Positions 26,861-35,052 of a DNA stretch of 55,688 bases are shown here, one piece after another. Source of the stretch: Enterococcus hulanensis (GTDB taxonomy: Bacteria > Bacillota > Bacilli > Lactobacillales > Enterococcaceae); contig NZ_BJED01000024.1 in the NCBI RefSeq assembly GCF_005405485.1, forward strand, positions 1 through 55,688, read 5' to 3'. A program made the position numbers and the translations under genes. The notes beneath the pieces were generated by a model. That model was not told the origin of the DNA. It ran no database searches and saw only the letters and a program-made list of their open reading frames with translations. The first letter of the stretch is position 1. Each line of letters begins with the position of its first letter.

Positions 26861-27154
26861 CTAAACTTGGTTAAAATCGTATTTGGGTTCATCCAGTTCG
26901 GAATCATAATCTACTACTAAATCATACCCTTTAAAAAACCATTCGTCTGCTTCCTCGATATAAAAAAGCTGATCATCAATCATTGTCTTAACTAATGGGC
27001 TTTCTGGACTGTCCACTGCCATTCCCACTGAAAAACCATCATGAACCTGAGTCTTCCCGTATACTTTACCATAAAACTTAATGCCTTGACCTTCTACTAA
27101 TTCAAGTTCTCGCTTGAACCATTCTTGAGCTTCGGGTGTTATAGTCAATTTCAT
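26861..27154 (-). CDS. YneR-like HesB/IscA-fold protein without cysteines
   Basis: A 97-residue acidic protein with the opening MKLTITPEAQEWFKREL typical of the HesB/YneR family. The three cysteines that hold iron-sulfur clusters in IscA are absent; no cysteine occurs at all. So it is unlikely to assemble clusters and its role is unknown. AGGTG precedes the ATG. Ten bases separate it from the Ktr gene and eleven from the glycosyltransferase, so all three are one transcript. Confidence 0.85.
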   Translation of the reverse strand: MKLTITPEAQEWFKRELELVEGQGIKFYGKVYGKTQVHDGFSVGMAVDSPESPLVKTMIDDQLFYIEEADEWFFKGYDLVVDYDSELDEPKYDFNQV

Positions 27155-27164
27155 TTAATTTCAC

Positions 27165-27830
27165 CTATCCATTCATTTTTTCATCTAAATAGTCCACATC
27201 TTCGTCTCTGCCGATAACCACTAAATGATCATTCTTTTGCACAATCTCTTCGGCTGGCGGCGTTACGATTGGATCTTGATTATCTCGTCGAATAGCTACG
27301 ACATTCAAACCAAATCGTTGACGAAAATCGAGTTCATCTAATGTTTTGCCATAAAATTTTCGATTGGTCACATTGATCTCCGCCAATGAAAATTCGTCTG
27401 AAAGTTCTAAGTAATCTAAAATATTTTTCGAGACTAAGTTATGGGCGATTCGTTGCCCCATATCACGTTCAGGATGCACCACACGGTCAGCACCGATTTT
27501 TTCTAATACACGGGCATGATACTCATTTTGCGCCTTTGCCAAAATATTCGGCACGCCCATTTCCTTGACCATCAAAGTCACCAAGATACTTGCTTGAATG
27601 TCCTCTCCGATCGCTACGATCACATGGTCAAAGTTTCGAATACCTAAAGAACGAAGAGTCATCTCATCTTGCGCGTTAGCAACCACAGCGTGCGTCGCGA
27701 TATTCATATACTCATTCACTCGATCCTCACTGCTGTCAATCGCTAAAACTTCCTGACCTGATTCGATCAATGTCCGGCAGATGCTCCCGCCAAATCTTCC
27801 TAAACCAATAATGACAAAACTTTGTTTCAT
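27165..27830 (-). CDS. KtrA/KtrC-type potassium uptake gating subunit
   Basis: A 221-residue cytoplasmic RCK protein. An N-terminal Rossmann RCK_N domain (VIIGLGRFGGSICR, then IDSSEDRV) binds ATP/ADP, and an RCK_C domain (about 135-221, LAEINVTNRKFYGKTLDEL) in relatives binds cyclic di-AMP. It would gate a KtrB/KtrD membrane channel, which is not in this window. Whether it is KtrA or KtrC cannot be decided. AAGGAG precedes the ATG. First gene of the Ktr-YneR-GtrB operon; a TACAAT (27854-27859) may be its -10. Confidence 0.88.
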   Translation of the reverse strand: MKQSFVIIGLGRFGGSICRTLIESGQEVLAIDSSEDRVNEYMNIATHAVVANAQDEMTLRSLGIRNFDHVIVAIGEDIQASILVTLMVKEMGVPNILAKAQNEYHARVLEKIGADRVVHPERDMGQRIAHNLVSKNILDYLELSDEFSLAEINVTNRKFYGKTLDELDFRQRFGLNVVAIRRDNQDPIVTPPAEEIVQKNDHLVVIGRDEDVDYLDEKMNG

Positions 27831-27911
27831 GATATCTCCTTACACTTCACAATATTGTATTAATTGATTCCCATCACTTGTAAAACTTACAATTCATAGT
27901 ATAACAAAGAG

Positions 27912-27954
27912 CGGGTTAATAAAACAGAGAATGACTCTCTATTTTATTAACCCG
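27912..27954 (-). terminator. Long hairpin at the end of liaR
   Basis: Arms 27912-27930 and 27936-27954 form a nineteen-base stem with one mismatch around a five-base loop. It covers the liaR stop codon and is followed on the minus strand by CTCTTTGTTAT, a weak T tract. Probably the terminator of liaFSR, although the stem is unusually long. Confidence 0.65.
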
Positions 27955-28571
27955 TGTTTAAATGCATAGATTGCAGCCTGTGTGCGATCCTCAACCTCTA
28001 ATTTAGCAAGTATATTTGATACATGCGTCTTAACTGTTTTCAACGTAATGAATAATTCATCGGCAATTTCTTGATTGCTCATACCTTGGGCGATCAGCAG
28101 CAATATTTCTTGTTCACGATTCGTTAACTCTTCATGAAGAACATGTCGATTACGATTGGATAATTGTTCCATCATCTTCGTAGTCACTTCAGGTTCCAGC
28201 ACTCGTTCACCATTGTAGGTCTTGCGGATGGCATTGGCGATCTCATGAGCTGTCGACGTCTTAAGTAAGTAGCCAGATGCGCCCGCTTCAATAGCCGGAT
28301 AAACTTTTTCATCATCGATAAAACTAGTTACGATCAAAATTTTTGCCTCTGGCCAATCCTTTAAAATTTTCTTGGTCGATTCGATCCCATCCATTACTTC
28401 CATTACCAAGTCCATCAAAATCACGTCTGGTCGAAGGTCCATGGCTTTCTCATAGCCTTCTTCGCCGTTTTCGGCCTCTCCTACAACTTCTACATCCGCT
28501 TGAATCGATAGATAAGAAGAAACCCCTAACCGAACCATTTCGTGATCATCCACTAATAACACTCGTATCAT
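27939..28571 (-). CDS. liaR: Cell-envelope stress response regulator LiaR
   Basis: A 210-residue NarL/FixJ-type regulator. The receiver domain has Asp8/Asp9 and the phosphoacceptor Asp54 ([13 protein letters not shown]), conserved Thr and Lys in IVTSF and YLLKT. The C-terminal LuxR-type helix-turn-helix is [20 protein letters not shown]...[10 protein letters not shown]. LiaR activates the membrane-protection response to daptomycin and other cationic agents. The frame is open further upstream, but AGGAGG lies before the ATG at 28571, which starts the domain. A 91-base gap separates it from liaS. Confidence 0.95.
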   Translation of the reverse strand: MIRVLLVDDHEMVRLGVSSYLSIQADVEVVGEAENGEEGYEKAMDLRPDVILMDLVMEVMDGIESTKKILKDWPEAKILIVTSFIDDEKVYPAIEAGASGYLLKTSTAHEIANAIRKTYNGERVLEPEVTTKMMEQLSNRNRHVLHEELTNREQEILLLIAQGMSNQEIADELFITLKTVKTHVSNILAKLEVEDRTQAAIYAFKHGLIK

Positions 28572-28662
28572 CCTCTGCCTCCTAATTCCTATTAATTTAA
28601 AATACCTGTTCATGCTGCGAAGCATTCATCTCGTTCATTACAGATTCTGCTTTATCATATGA

Positions 28663-29763
28663 CTAATCTGCTTCGTCCATCTTTAAAGAGCTGTCCATAG
28701 TTGAACGCTTCTCTCCTACAACGGGAACCTTGATTTCAATGCTTGTTCCTTGTCCTTTAAAACTAATTATTTTTGTTGAGCCGCCAACACCGGCAATTCG
28801 CTCGCGAATATTACGCAGTCCATAGCTGCCGGCGTGTTCATCTTTCGATTCAAAACCGACACCGTCATCAATCACACGCAATAAAATGTTCTGTCCGACA
28901 ATTTTTAAATAAACTTCTAATTCATTGGCCTTTGCATGCCGTAACGTATTAGATAGTAATTCTTGTACTACTCGAAATAATTGATCTTCGATACTGGCAG
29001 AAACACAAATATCCTGAATATCCCATTTTAACTGAATTTGGATTTTTGTCTGCAGCTCTTTCAATAATTGCTCGATACCCTGTCGTAAACTTTTTCCTTC
29101 TAAACTGATTGGTCGCAAATGAAGTAGCAGCGCCCGCATTTCTGACTGAGCCGCATTAATAATATCAGCTACCATCGCTAATTGCTTTTTATAAGGCTCT
29201 AACTCTTCCGAATACTGCGACTGTTCATTAAGCGCAGACATCATCATCATCGCCGCAAAAAGTTGCTGAGAAACGGAATCGTGCAGTTCCCGAGCTAAAC
29301 GATGTCTTTCTTCTTCTAAAATCTTTTCTTTCGTCGTACCATCTACCATCTGAGGCTGACTGCTCAATTGCTGCAGCTCTCGCGACATACTTACAAGTTT
29401 TTCTTTGATGCGCTTGATATCATGATCGACCAGCAGCATTTCCTTATTTTGTGAAATCGCGACATCCAATGAAGGTTGATCATAATTGCCTGAAGCTAAG
29501 CTTTGTAGCTTTCCTTCGATTTTTCCTAGTTGACGTTTTTCCAAAAATGTCACAAGAAAATAGACCACTGCGCTTACCGTCAAAGAAATCACAATAATAT
29601 GAACAAACAGTGGAATATAAAAGATTCGCGCAATGAATAACTGTGCAAGTAATTGCTTTTTCCCAATAGCATACATGTATAAAAAGAGTGTTGTTAAAAT
29701 CAGCAAAAAGGAGATCAAACCAGAGTAAAGAGAAATCTGTAAACGGGAGTATTTCCCCATCAT
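28663..29763 (-). CDS. liaS: Sensor histidine kinase LiaS
   Basis: A 366-residue membrane kinase of the NarL-partner class. Two helices (about 11-31 and 48-72) enclose a very short outside loop, as in intramembrane-sensing kinases. The HisKA_3 domain has His161 in RHRLARELHDSVSQQ, and the HATPase domain has LSNTLRHAKAN and VIDDGVGFE. It phosphorylates LiaR and is restrained by LiaF. The ATG overlaps the liaF stop by four bases, showing translational coupling. Length is as expected. Confidence 0.95.
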   Translation of the reverse strand: MMGKYSRLQISLYSGLISFLLILTTLFLYMYAIGKKQLLAQLFIARIFYIPLFVHIIVISLTVSAVVYFLVTFLEKRQLGKIEGKLQSLASGNYDQPSLDVAISQNKEMLLVDHDIKRIKEKLVSMSRELQQLSSQPQMVDGTTKEKILEEERHRLARELHDSVSQQLFAAMMMMSALNEQSQYSEELEPYKKQLAMVADIINAAQSEMRALLLHLRPISLEGKSLRQGIEQLLKELQTKIQIQLKWDIQDICVSASIEDQLFRVVQELLSNTLRHAKANELEVYLKIVGQNILLRVIDDGVGFESKDEHAGSYGLRNIRERIAGVGGSTKIISFKGQGTSIEIKVPVVGEKRSTMDSSLKMDEAD

Positions 29764-30482
29764 ACGCGGATCACCTCGACATCCCCAACCAATGTGTTAG
29801 TCACTATTTTCAATCTACGAGGACTTTCATCATAATCCTCACTGTACATTTTGATCGTTTCATTACGAAGAACTTGTGTCTCATCATCAAGTTCAACTTT
29901 ACCATATAAGGTCGCATGCTCAAAGAGTATTCCGATACCATACGGTACTAAAATACGTGTTCGGCCAAAGCCCTTGCGTACGATCACAATACTATCGTCT
30001 TTCGGCAATAATGTATTTCCTAGGTCAACAATCGTATCGCCAGCCAAAATAGCTACATTGATATCATCCCATTCAAAAACTTGCGTACCAATTCGATCAT
30101 TACCGATCCAGCTTTGCTTTTTACGCTCACCATTGTGACTCGTCGGATCAGTTGTCTCAACCATTACGATGCTTTTTTTATTCTTTAAGGAATGATTCGG
30201 CATTGAAATACCTGCAATCTCGAAGCCCTTAAGGCCAAGAAATATTACTGCAAAAATCAACATTAACCAAGTCGCAGGACTATTCACTAAACAAATAATC
30301 ACAATCACTGATCCTAAGATCAATTGGAATTTTCGACGACGATGTTTTCGCAATGCCCAATATATATTTAATACCCCAAAGAGTAACATAATCAACATCG
30401 CAGGAGTTGAAGATAATTGCCATAATAAGAAAATTGCAAGTAAGGCTTCAATTACAATGAAAAAGCGCCATGGACTTTTCAT
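29760..30482 (-). CDS. liaF: Envelope stress regulator LiaF
   Basis: A 240-residue protein with four short N-terminal helices (about 7-22, 25-42, 52-68, 70-87) and a cytoplasmic C-terminal beta-rich domain containing WDDINVAILAGDTIVDLGNT and VRKGFGRTRILVPYGIG, the DUF2154/LiaF-like domain. LiaF inhibits LiaS in the unstressed cell and is a frequent site of daptomycin-resistance changes in enterococci. GGGAGG precedes the ATG. First gene of the liaFSR operon, with a likely LiaR box upstream. Confidence 0.94.
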   Translation of the reverse strand: MKSPWRFFIVIEALLAIFLLWQLSSTPAMLIMLLFGVLNIYWALRKHRRRKFQLILGSVIVIICLVNSPATWLMLIFAVIFLGLKGFEIAGISMPNHSLKNKKSIVMVETTDPTSHNGERKKQSWIGNDRIGTQVFEWDDINVAILAGDTIVDLGNTLLPKDDSIVIVRKGFGRTRILVPYGIGILFEHATLYGKVELDDETQVLRNETIKMYSEDYDESPRRLKIVTNTLVGDVEVIRV

Positions 30483-30516
30483 TTTGTCTTTCCTCCCAAC
30501 TTTTTATTTATACCTT

Positions 30517-30559
30517 ATTCTACTTTCTTTAGATAATAAATACTATCGGTCTAAAGTCG
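30517..30559 (-). promoter_or_regulatory. Candidate LiaR-activated promoter of liaFSR
   Basis: Minus strand: CGACTTTAGACCG (30547-30559), an imperfect inverted repeat resembling LiaR/VraR boxes, sits directly upstream of a poor -35 TAGTAT (30540-30545) and, after 17 bases, -10 TAGAAT (30517-30522). A weak -35 with an activator box beside it is the layout expected for autoregulation. A competing TTGCGA-18-TATTAT pair overlaps the same site. Confidence 0.45.
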
Positions 30560-30625
30560 CAACCTAGTCAAAACCAACAACTATCTCGTACACATACTGT
30601 TTCTTAGAACAAGATTGGTAGAACT

Positions 30626-30657
30626 GGCAAAATAAAAGAGGCGACCAGCGCCTCTTT
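30626..30657 (-). terminator. Terminator of greA
   Basis: Minus-strand stem AAAGAGGCG / CGCCTCTTT (30649-30657 and 30635-30643), CTGGT loop, then TATTTTGCC. Confidence 0.8.
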
Positions 30658-30665
30658 AATGAATT

Positions 30666-31145
30666 TTAGTTTTGTTTCACATTCGTGATCTTAACTTCCA
30701 TGTTTCCGCCTGGTGTCGCGATCGTTACAACGTCACCAACACGTTTACCGATTAGGGCTTGCGCGATCGGTGAATCATTAGAAATTTTTCCTGTTAATGG
30801 ATCGGCTTCCGCTTTTCCTACAATCGTGTATTCTTCCTCTTCATCATCAGGCAATTCAACAAAAGTTACTGTTTTCCCGATTGAGATTTCATCGGAGTCA
30901 ACATTTTCATTATCAATAATTTGAGCGAAACGAATCATATTTTCTAACGTACTAATTCGACCTTCGACAAATGCTTGTTCATCTTTAGCAGATTCATACT
31001 CAGAGTTTTCCGATAAATCGCCAAAGCTGCGTGCGATCTTGATTCGCTCAATGATTTCTCCCCGTTTTACTGTTTTTAGTTCTTCTAATTCCTGCTCTAA
31101 TTTTTCTTTTCCTTCTAGAGTCATTGGATATGTTTTTTCCACCAT
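30666..31145 (-). CDS. greA: Transcription elongation factor GreA
   Basis: A 159-residue factor that stimulates RNA polymerase to cleave backtracked RNA. The N-terminal coiled-coil (about 8-75) carries the tip acidic residues in [18 protein letters not shown], and the C-terminal FKBP-like domain has the [14 protein letters not shown] signature. Length is standard. AAGGAG lies eight to nine bases before the ATG. It follows mltG, as in many Firmicutes, and has its own terminator; a hairpin in between may modulate read-through. Confidence 0.97.
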   Translation of the reverse strand: MVEKTYPMTLEGKEKLEQELEELKTVKRGEIIERIKIARSFGDLSENSEYESAKDEQAFVEGRISTLENMIRFAQIIDNENVDSDEISIGKTVTFVELPDDEEEEYTIVGKAEADPLTGKISNDSPIAQALIGKRVGDVVTIATPGGNMEVKITNVKQN

Positions 31146-31168
31146 TTTTCTTCTCCTTCAATCAACAA

Positions 31169-31223
31169 AATTACGAATGGTAATCTTCTATAGAATTTAT
31201 CCACAAAAGATTACCACGTAATT
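31169..31223 (-). terminator. Hairpin between mltG and greA
   Basis: Arms 31169-31187 and 31207-31223 pair as AATTACG-GGTAATCTT with a small internal bulge and a nineteen-base loop; the minus strand continues TTTTGTTG. It could be a weak terminator after mltG or part of the greA leader. Confidence 0.45.
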
Positions 31224-31240
31224 ACTGTAATGTAAATTGT

Positions 31241-32974
31241 TTATTTCTCTTTATTGACATATTTTTCAACCAATTCCATATGCTCTTCATAAGTCTTCGC
31301 ATAATAAACTTTTCCAGTTGAGATATCCGCAACAAAATAAATATAATCATTCTCAGTTGGATCAAGCACAGCCAAGATCGCTTCTTGACTCGGATTATCA
31401 AACGGTCCAGGTCCATAACCAGTATTCGTGTAAAGGTTATAAGGTGAATCAACCTCAGTATCTTTGATCGTTACAACCTCTTTATGCTCACCTAATGCGT
31501 ACAAAATCGAAATATCTGATTGTAACGGCATTTGAGCATCGATTCGATTAAAGAACACTTGAGCGATCTTCTTACGATCAGACTGGGTAACCCCTTCTTT
31601 TTCTACCAATGAAGCTAAAGTCATAACTTCTTGAACCGTTAACCCTTTTTCTTTAATTTGATTATAATAAGGGGTTAAAACTTGGTTGGTAGTATCTACC
31701 ATTTGAGTTACTAAGTCTTCTAGGCTCCTGTTTTTATGGACATTATAAGTTGCCGGGAATAAGTATCCTTCCAAACGATAACGAACATCTTTAGCGTTGC
31801 TGGCATCCGTTAATAGATCCGGATACTGTGTCTTCAATTGCTCGAAGAATTTTTCATCTTTCATTACTTTGATGAAGTCTTCCTTCTTGAAATCTGTCTT
31901 TTTAGCAACTAAGCTTGCGATCTTATCAACATCGTAACCTTCAGGAACAGTCAGTTTTGAAGCATCATCCAATGGTTCAGCGCTGCCTCCCTGTTGTAAT
32001 TCTTTACTAATTTGATCCAAGGTCATGTTTGGTGAAAATTGATAATAACCGGCTTGGAAATTCGTTAAGTTCTTGAATTTCGTGTAGAAGTTAAATACCA
32101 TGCCATCACGGATAACATCGCCATCTTCTAAAATATCACCAATTTGACGATTTGAAGATCCGCTGGGAACTTCTACCTGAACTAATTTTTTATCATTTTT
32201 ATCTAGTGGTTTCAATCCAGCACTCACATAATTATATCCTGAGATTGCTAAAATTCCGGCGACGATCAAAATACCAATCGTCAATATATAGACAATTTTA
32301 CGGACGACTCGATCCTCTTTGCGACGTTCTGCTCGTTTCAAGTTGCTCTCCTCACTTAAATCCCCTTCAAATTCCTCATCCATATAACGAAGTTCATCGA
32401 ATTTTTCACCAAGTCGATGAAAAATCGAAGGCTCATCTTCAACATGATCATCACGCTTTGGCTCTCTTACAACTTCAGCTTTCGGTTCCTTTTTAGGCGG
32501 GATCTCATTAACTGATTTGCTTGCTCCTGAATGACGGGAGGTTGTTTTTTTATTCTGAACTTTTGAAGGTTCAATCTTTTGCTCTTCTTTTTTAGTGATC
32601 TTCTTAACTGTAGGTTTCTTCGTTTCTTTTCGTTTCTCGGGTTTTGATTTAGATTCACTAACAGGTTCCACTTTTTCTGAAGCTTTTTCTTCTTTTGGCG
32701 GTTCCTCTTTTTTTATTTCCTTTTCAATTGGTTTAGACTTCTGTTCAGAGACAGCTGTATCGTTCTTTTTTTGTCTATTGCCAAATAAGCGCTCATAAGA
32801 CGAAGCCAAGTCGTCATCATCGCTAGTATCCTTTTTTGCTTTCGAAGGTTCAGGTCTTGTAGCAGCTTTTTTTACAGACTCTACTTCACGATTCTTCCGA
32901 CCCTCTTCTAAAGCTTTCATGATCTGCTCTTTAAAAGATCCTTCTTCTGAGTGTTGGTTTTGATCCTCAGACAA
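31241..32974 (-). CDS. mltG: Endolytic murein transglycosylase MltG (YceG-like)
   Basis: A 577-residue inner-membrane enzyme that cuts nascent glycan strands and may set their length. The first about 225 residues are cytoplasmic, very rich in Lys, Glu and Pro, with low complexity; a helix follows (about 227-248) and then the YceG/LysM-like and catalytic domains, with the catalytic glutamate in ASLVEKEGVTQSDRKK near 465 and VFFNRI after it. The start is probably the TTG at 32974: AAGGAGGAG ends directly against the upstream TTG at 32980 and is eight bases from this one. Promoter at 33012-33039. Confidence 0.9.
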   Translation of the reverse strand: MSEDQNQHSEEGSFKEQIMKALEEGRKNREVESVKKAATRPEPSKAKKDTSDDDDLASSYERLFGNRQKKNDTAVSEQKSKPIEKEIKKEEPPKEEKASEKVEPVSESKSKPEKRKETKKPTVKKITKKEEQKIEPSKVQNKKTTSRHSGASKSVNEIPPKKEPKAEVVREPKRDDHVEDEPSIFHRLGEKFDELRYMDEEFEGDLSEESNLKRAERRKEDRVVRKIVYILTIGILIVAGILAISGYNYVSAGLKPLDKNDKKLVQVEVPSGSSNRQIGDILEDGDVIRDGMVFNFYTKFKNLTNFQAGYYQFSPNMTLDQISKELQQGGSAEPLDDASKLTVPEGYDVDKIASLVAKKTDFKKEDFIKVMKDEKFFEQLKTQYPDLLTDASNAKDVRYRLEGYLFPATYNVHKNRSLEDLVTQMVDTTNQVLTPYYNQIKEKGLTVQEVMTLASLVEKEGVTQSDRKKIAQVFFNRIDAQMPLQSDISILYALGEHKEVVTIKDTEVDSPYNLYTNTGYGPGPFDNPSQEAILAVLDPTENDYIYFVADISTGKVYYAKTYEEHMELVEKYVNKEK

Positions 32975-33011
32975 AAACAACTCCTCCTTACTTCATGTCA
33001 TAACTTTAACC

Positions 33012-33039
33012 ATTATACATGAAATGAAAGAGGAGTGAA
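33012..33039 (-). promoter_or_regulatory. Promoter of mltG
   Basis: Minus strand TTCACT (33034-33039), 16-base spacer, perfect TATAAT (33012-33017), about 40 bases before the TTG start. Confidence 0.65.
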
Positions 33040-33065
33040 ATGTAAAATTTATTTAGTTAAGGAAA

Positions 33066-34016
33066 TTATATTTTTTCTTTTTGAATAGTTTCTTCATACA
33101 ATCGATATAAGTGTAACTCATACTCTTTTTTGGCATTTGTTACAACCGTATCTAAAATTAAACCAGTAATTAACAAAAGTAGCGCGAACACCATCAATCC
33201 TGTCGCAAGAATCGAAGAAGGTACTTTCGTAATAAAACCAGTATGAATAAACTCATTGATGACTGGAACACCAAAAACAAGTCCAAAAACACAGAAAATC
33301 AAACTAAATACCGAAAAGAATAATAATGGTTTATAATCCTTAAACATTTTTAAAATTGTTAGTAGCACCTTTAGTCCGTCAGAATAAGTATCTAATTTAG
33401 ATTCACTACCCTCTGGACGATCGCGATAATCAATTGGAATCTCTACCAACTTAAACCGCTTGTCCAAAGCATGGATAGTAAATTCAGTCTCAATCTGAAA
33501 GCCGGAACTCATCACCGGAAAACTTTTAACAAACATGCGATTAAATCCGCGATACCCCGTCATAACATCCTTAATATCCGCTTGATATAAGCGATTGATC
33601 GAATTTTTAACTAAATTATTTCCGAAATCATGAAAAGCTCGTTTATTCTCATTAAAATACGTACCATTCGATAATCGGTCGCCGATCACCATGTCTGCAC
33701 TGCCTTCCCATAAAGCCGCAATCAGCTCATGAGAATTCTCTGCTGGATAAGTATCGTCACCATCAACCATCAAGTAGTAATCTGCCTCAATATCAAAAAA
33801 CATTTGACGAATAACATTTCCCTTACCTTGGCGCGGTTCCTTCTTAACAATTGCTCCTTCGTTCAGTGCAATATCGTATGTGTTATCCGTCGAATTATTG
33901 TCATAGACATAGATATCCGCTTCAGGCAACTCCCTTTGAAAATCGTTAATCACCTTTTTTATCGTGAGTGATTCGTTGTAACAAGGGATGAGGATAGCTA
34001 TTTTTTCATTGTTCAT
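33066..34016 (-). CDS. GT2 polyprenyl-phosphate-type glycosyltransferase
   Basis: A 316-residue dolichol-phosphate-mannose-synthase-like enzyme. The GT-A domain has ILIPCYNESLTIKKVI at the start, VYDNNSTDNTYDI near 36 and the metal motif VDGDDTYP near 83. Two C-terminal helices (about 228-250 and 270-292) anchor it. It would charge undecaprenyl phosphate with a sugar for side-chain addition outside the cell. The frame begins earlier, but AGGAGAG lies just before the ATG at 34016. It is the last gene of the leftward polysaccharide locus and follows a terminator, so it may depend on read-through. Confidence 0.87.
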   Translation of the reverse strand: MNNEKIAILIPCYNESLTIKKVINDFQRELPEADIYVYDNNSTDNTYDIALNEGAIVKKEPRQGKGNVIRQMFFDIEADYYLMVDGDDTYPAENSHELIAALWEGSADMVIGDRLSNGTYFNENKRAFHDFGNNLVKNSINRLYQADIKDVMTGYRGFNRMFVKSFPVMSSGFQIETEFTIHALDKRFKLVEIPIDYRDRPEGSESKLDTYSDGLKVLLTILKMFKDYKPLLFFSVFSLIFCVFGLVFGVPVINEFIHTGFITKVPSSILATGLMVFALLLLITGLILDTVVTNAKKEYELHLYRLYEETIQKEKI

Positions 34017-34055
34017 GTTTACTCTCCTAACTTCACAGCTATCTACCATGATACC

Positions 34056-34085
34056 AAAAAAAAGCCGGATATGCTCCGACTTTTT
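34056..34085 (-). terminator. Terminator after the epimerase gene
   Basis: Minus-strand stem AAAGTCGGA (34075-34083) / TCCGGCTTT (34061-34069), one wobble pair, followed by a T run. Confidence 0.75.
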
Positions 34086-35034
34086 AAATCAATTTTTCCG
34101 ACACCAAATACTTCTTCATTCCGTCTTGAACGCTAAAATTAGGTTTGTACCCTAAACTCTTTAATCTAGAAATATCAGCAACTGAATCCTTGATATCACC
34201 GTCTCTTTCAGCTTCATATTTTACTCGTAAGTTAATACCTAATGCCTCGTCAATAACTGAAATCAAATCATTCAACGTAAGTGCATTTCCTGTCCCAACG
34301 TTGAACTGTCGGCCCAAGGCTTCTTCTTTAGTTGCAACTAGCAATAACGCTTGAATAACATCTTCCACAAAAATAAAATCACGCGATTGAGATCCGTCGC
34401 CAAATAAAGTGAATTGTGCTTCTTCACCATTTTGCATTTTTTTGTAACGATCAACTAAAATCGAGATTACACCGCTATAAGAAGATTCTGGATTTTGATT
34501 CGGTCCATAAACATTGAAGAAGCGAACAGCACTTGTCTTAACACCATAAAGATGATTATAATCCAAAACATATTGTTCTGCCGCAAATTTATCAACCGCA
34601 TACGGGGTCAACGGACGAATAACAGACTCTTCCTTTTTTGGTAAGGTTGGTTCATCACCATATACCGCTGCTGAAGAACTAAAAACTAAACGTTTCAAAT
34701 CTTTTTGATATTTTCTAATCAGTTCTAAAAGCATCAAAACACTTTCAAAATTAATTTGATGCGTCTCAACTGGACGTTCAACTGAATCTGCTACACTAGC
34801 AATTGCTGCTAGATGGAAAATGTAGTCAAACTTATTGTTTGAAAGAACTTCAGTCATCAAATCTTTGTCTATAACAGAGCCTTCAATAAATTCAAGATTT
34901 GGATTTCCCACTAGATTATCCTTTTTACCCATTGAGAGATCATCCAGTACTATTATTTTGTTTTCCTTGGATAAGTAGTTAGCTAATGTAGAGCCAATGA
35001 AACCGGCGCCGCCGGTGATTAAAAAGCTATTCAA
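34084..35034 (-). CDS. NAD-dependent sugar epimerase (GalE-like extended SDR)
   Basis: A 316-residue extended short-chain dehydrogenase. The NAD motif is ITGGAGFIGSTL at the N-terminus, FHLAAIASVADSV near 73, the active-site serine context VFSSSAAVYGD near 118-128 and the YxxxK pair in TPYAVDKFAAEQY near 150. NVYGPNQNPE and substrate-domain sequences fit UDP-hexose or UDP-N-acetylhexosamine 4-epimerases. It probably supplies a galacto-configured sugar for the variable Epa decoration. The start is TTG at 35034 with a seven-G tract in place of a normal ribosome site. Confidence 0.87.
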   Translation of the reverse strand: MNSFLITGGAGFIGSTLANYLSKENKIIVLDDLSMGKKDNLVGNPNLEFIEGSVIDKDLMTEVLSNNKFDYIFHLAAIASVADSVERPVETHQINFESVLMLLELIRKYQKDLKRLVFSSSAAVYGDEPTLPKKEESVIRPLTPYAVDKFAAEQYVLDYNHLYGVKTSAVRFFNVYGPNQNPESSYSGVISILVDRYKKMQNGEEAQFTLFGDGSQSRDFIFVEDVIQALLLVATKEEALGRQFNVGTGNALTLNDLISVIDEALGINLRVKYEAERDGDIKDSVADISRLKSLGYKPNFSVQDGMKKYLVSEKLI

Positions 35035-35041
35035 TAATTAT

Positions 35042-35048
35042 CCCCCCC
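35042..35048 (-). promoter_or_regulatory. Seven-G tract acting as ribosome site
   Basis: On the minus strand GGGGGGG lies seven bases before the TTG start of the epimerase gene. It takes the place of AGGAGG and is a homopolymer, so its length could vary. Confidence 0.4.
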
Positions 35049-35052
35049 GTCG

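Noticed and set aside
28572-28662. Extension of liaR coding by 18 codons into the liaS-liaR gap
   Set aside because: The extension contains AGGAGG properly spaced for the internal ATG, and the receiver domain begins at that ATG.
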